From Gammaproteobacteria bacterium (GTDB lineage: Bacteria; Pseudomonadota; Gammaproteobacteria; Steroidobacterales; Woeseiaceae): a stretch of DNA of 7,651 nt. A program made the position numbers and the translations under genes. The notes under the pieces are model-generated. The model was not told the DNA's origin, made no database searches, and saw only the letters and a list, made by a program, of their open reading frames with translations. Of this stretch, positions 5,938 through 7,651 are shown piece after piece (the stretch's first letter is position 1; each line of letters starts with the position of its first letter). The stretch spans positions 1-7,651 of the forward strand of contig JAOUNK010000156.1 in assembly GCA_029881015.1 (NCBI GenBank), written 5' to 3'.

Positions 5938-7029
5938 GTGTCAACAAATTCAGAAGCCAGCAAGTTATTAGATTCTATCGAATTATCGCTCGTCGGGCGG
6001 CCTCTCGGCGAGATCGCGCGTAACCGCGATCTCGCCGTCAAAAAGGGCGTGCTCAGCGCGACGATCGAACTCGGATTTCCATGTGAGAGTGCGCATGCGG
6101 CCATCCGGCAGGAGATTTCCGACGCGATTAGCGCCAGGTCGGACCTGACCCCGGGTGAAATCCGGCTGACGACGCGCATCGCGCGGCACGGAGTGCAACG
6201 CAATCTCAAGCCCATCGAGGGTGTGAAGAACGTGATTGCCGTCGCTTCCGGCAAGGGTGGGGTCGGCAAGTCCACCGTCGCGGCAAACCTGGCCCTGGCC
6301 CTGTCCGCGGAGGGCGCCTCCGTCGGCGTTCTCGATGCGGATATTTACGGGCCAAGCCAGCCGCAGATGCTCGGTACGGTCGGCCGGGTGCCGGACAGCA
6401 GGGACGGCAAGACCATGATGCCGCTGCGCGCTCATGGCCTGCAGCTCATGTCGATGGGCGCACTCATCGAAGCGGACCAGCCCATGGTCTGGCGCGGGCC
6501 GATGGTGACATCGGCGCTGAGCCAGCTCGCGACGCAGACGAACTGGGAAAATCTCGACTACCTGATCGTCGACATGCCACCCGGCACCGGCGACATTCAG
6601 CTCACGCTGTCGCAACAGATACCGGTTGCGGGCTCGGTCATCGTGACGACGCCGCAGAACATCGCGACGCTGGACGCGCGCAAGGGCCTGGCCATGTTCC
6701 GCAAGGTAGCCATCCCCGTTCTCGGCGTGATCGAGAACATGGCGACGCACATCTGTTCGAATTGCGGTCACGAGGACGCCATTTTCGGTGCCGGCGGTGC
6801 CGACAAGATCGTCGAGGACTTCGACGTGCCGTTGCTCGGGCGCCTGCCGCTCGACGGGCGTATTCGTGAACAGACGGACTCGGGCCGGCCGACGGTCGTG
6901 GCTGAGCCCGACTCGGCAATCGCGGCGTCCTACCGGCAGGCCGCCTGGAACGTGGGCGCTGCCCTGGCCGCCGAGCGGGTGGACCACAGTGCCAAGTTCG
7001 GCAACATCGTCGTAGAGAAAGCCACGTGA
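5938..7029 (+). CDS. mrp: Mrp/ApbC (NBP35-type) iron-sulfur cluster carrier ATPase
   Basis: P-loop ATPase of the Mrp/NBP35 family, which binds a [4Fe-4S] cluster between two subunits and delivers it to apo-enzymes in the cytoplasm. The N-terminal ~90 residues occupy the place of the MIP18/DUF59-like domain; the ATPase domain begins at GVKNVIAVASGKGGVGKS (95-112), whose deviant Walker A is GKGGVGKS at 105-112. DADIYGPS (133-140) and DMPPGTGD (212-219) follow. The cluster-binding CSNC motif has cysteines at 273 and 276. GTG at 5938 gives 363 residues, close to the usual length (about 369 in E. coli), and has an SD at seven bases. An in-frame GTG at 5863 would give 388 residues with a Pro/Arg-rich extension that does not look like the family; GTG 5932 is also possible. 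The stop overlaps dcd by 4 bp. It is divergent from the kinase operon. Confidence 0.95.
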   Translation: MSTNSEASKLLDSIELSLVGRPLGEIARNRDLAVKKGVLSATIELGFPCESAHAAIRQEISDAISARSDLTPGEIRLTTRIARHGVQRNLKPIEGVKNVIAVASGKGGVGKSTVAANLALALSAEGASVGVLDADIYGPSQPQMLGTVGRVPDSRDGKTMMPLRAHGLQLMSMGALIEADQPMVWRGPMVTSALSQLATQTNWENLDYLIVDMPPGTGDIQLTLSQQIPVAGSVIVTTPQNIATLDARKGLAMFRKVAIPVLGVIENMATHICSNCGHEDAIFGAGGADKIVEDFDVPLLGRLPLDGRIREQTDSGRPTVVAEPDSAIAASYRQAAWNVGAALAAERVDHSAKFGNIVVEKAT

Positions 7030-7592
7030 GCATCAAGTCAGATACCTGGATTCGGCGCATGGCCGAGCAGCACGGCATGATCGAACCGTTCGAGCCCGGC
7101 CAGGTGCGTGAGAATGAAAAGGGGCGCATCGTCAGCTACGGAACGTCGAGCTACGGCTACGATGTGCGCTGCGCCGATGAGTTCAAGATTTTCACGAACA
7201 TCAACTCGGCCATCGTCGACCCGAAAGCCTTCGACGCGACGAGCTTCGTCGATCTCAAGAGCGACGTCTGCGTCATCCCGCCCAACTCGTTCGCGCTGGC
7301 GCGCACGGTCGAGTTCTTCCGCATCCCGAGAACGGTGCTCACAATTTGCCTGGGCAAGTCGACCTACGCGCGCTGCGGCATCATCGTCAATGTCACGCCG
7401 CTCGAGCCCGAGTGGGAAGGGCATGTCACGCTGGAGTTCTCGAACACGACACCGCTGCCCGCGAAGATCTACGCGAACGAGGGCGTTGCACAGATGCTGT
7501 TCCTGGAATCCGACGAGCCCTGCGAGACCTCTTACAAGGATCGCGGCGGCAAGTACCAGGGCCAGACGGGCGTCACGTTGCCGAAAGCCTAG
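7026..7592 (+). CDS. dcd: dCTP deaminase
   Basis: Homotrimeric cytosolic enzyme that deaminates dCTP to dUTP, the precursor supply for dTMP synthesis. The 188 residues are the full length of the Pseudomonas-type enzyme and resemble it over the whole protein as I remember it. The signature GKSTYARCG is at 110-118, with Ser112 and Arg116 matching the active-site Ser and Arg of the family. VTPLEPEWEGHVTLEFSN (123-140) carries the catalytic Glu at 137. The C-terminal segment KDRGGKYQGQTGVTLP (171-186) is the nucleotide-covering tail. The start is GTG, overlapping the mrp stop (GTGA) with no clear Shine-Dalgarno sequence, so translation is probably coupled to mrp. A bifunctional dCTP deaminase/dUTPase is less likely given the proteobacterial type sequence. 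Confidence 0.97.
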   Translation: MSIKSDTWIRRMAEQHGMIEPFEPGQVRENEKGRIVSYGTSSYGYDVRCADEFKIFTNINSAIVDPKAFDATSFVDLKSDVCVIPPNSFALARTVEFFRIPRTVLTICLGKSTYARCGIIVNVTPLEPEWEGHVTLEFSNTTPLPAKIYANEGVAQMLFLESDEPCETSYKDRGGKYQGQTGVTLPKA

Positions 7593-7628
7593 TACAGTGT
7601 CGCTCTGGAAGAAAAACGATACTGAACA

Positions 7629-7649
7629 GAGATTTACCGGATAAATCTC
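7629..7649 (+). terminator. Perfect 8-bp inverted repeat after dcd, possible terminator
   Basis: GAGATTTA, loop CCGGA, TAAATCTC form a perfect 8-bp stem with a five-base loop, 36 bases after the dcd stop. The stem is AT-rich and the window ends two bases later, so a U-run cannot be checked. It could be the mrp-dcd terminator or a 21-bp palindromic operator for the next gene. Confidence 0.4.
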
Positions 7650-7651
7650 AC

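Noticed and set aside
5748..6275. 175-codon minus-strand frame from the intergenic region into mrp
   Set aside because: It overlaps the mrp coding start in antisense, has no recognisable motif and no good ribosome binding site that I could see.
5983..6987. 334-codon minus-strand frame opposite mrp
   Set aside because: It is antisense to a clear Mrp/ApbC gene and has shadow-like His/Arg-rich composition.
7598..7643. Tiny GTG-started frame of 15 codons after dcd
   Set aside because: It has no ribosome binding site or recognisable content, and it runs into the inverted repeat.

Overview
The window looks like chromosomal DNA from a gammaproteobacterium. The composition is moderately GC-rich, and the Dcd and Mrp proteins closely resemble those of Pseudomonas-type bacteria as I remember them. 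The gene set metG / mrp(apbC)-dcd matches a neighbourhood I recall from pseudomonads. A finer placement is not possible from the sequence; a Chromatiales- or Woeseia-like lineage is only a guess. Coding density is very high, no stretch over 300 bases lacks a gene, and there are no tRNAs, rRNAs, insertion sequences or CRISPR arrays.

Layout: positions 1-1029 (minus) hold the N-terminal 343 codons of methionyl-tRNA synthetase (metG), which runs off the left edge just after its KMSKS motif. Positions 1067-5704 (minus) hold a tightly packed three-gene operon. Its first gene encodes an 819-residue cytosolic protein with an N-terminal array of about 13-14 HEAT repeats fused to a C-terminal Hanks-type Ser/Thr kinase that has all its catalytic residues. 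Two complete PilT/PilU-family type IV pilus ATPases follow (7-bp gap, then a 4-bp ATGA overlap). Positions 5705-5937 are a divergent intergenic region with candidate promoters for both directions. Positions 5938-7592 (plus) hold mrp/apbC (Fe-S cluster carrier ATPase) and dcd (dCTP deaminase), overlapping by 4 bp. A 21-bp perfect inverted repeat, a possible terminator, lies at the right edge.

Interpretation: metG, mrp and dcd are housekeeping genes for translation, Fe-S cluster delivery and dUTP/dTTP supply. The kinase-ATPase-ATPase block appears to be set between metG and mrp, in the direction of metG. Its packing suggests co-transcription and a shared function. The best hypothesis is a signalling module in which a HEAT-scaffolded Ser/Thr kinase controls, or is controlled by, a pair of pilus-retraction-type motors. 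That link is inferred from gene order and domain content only. It is the most interesting item in the window.
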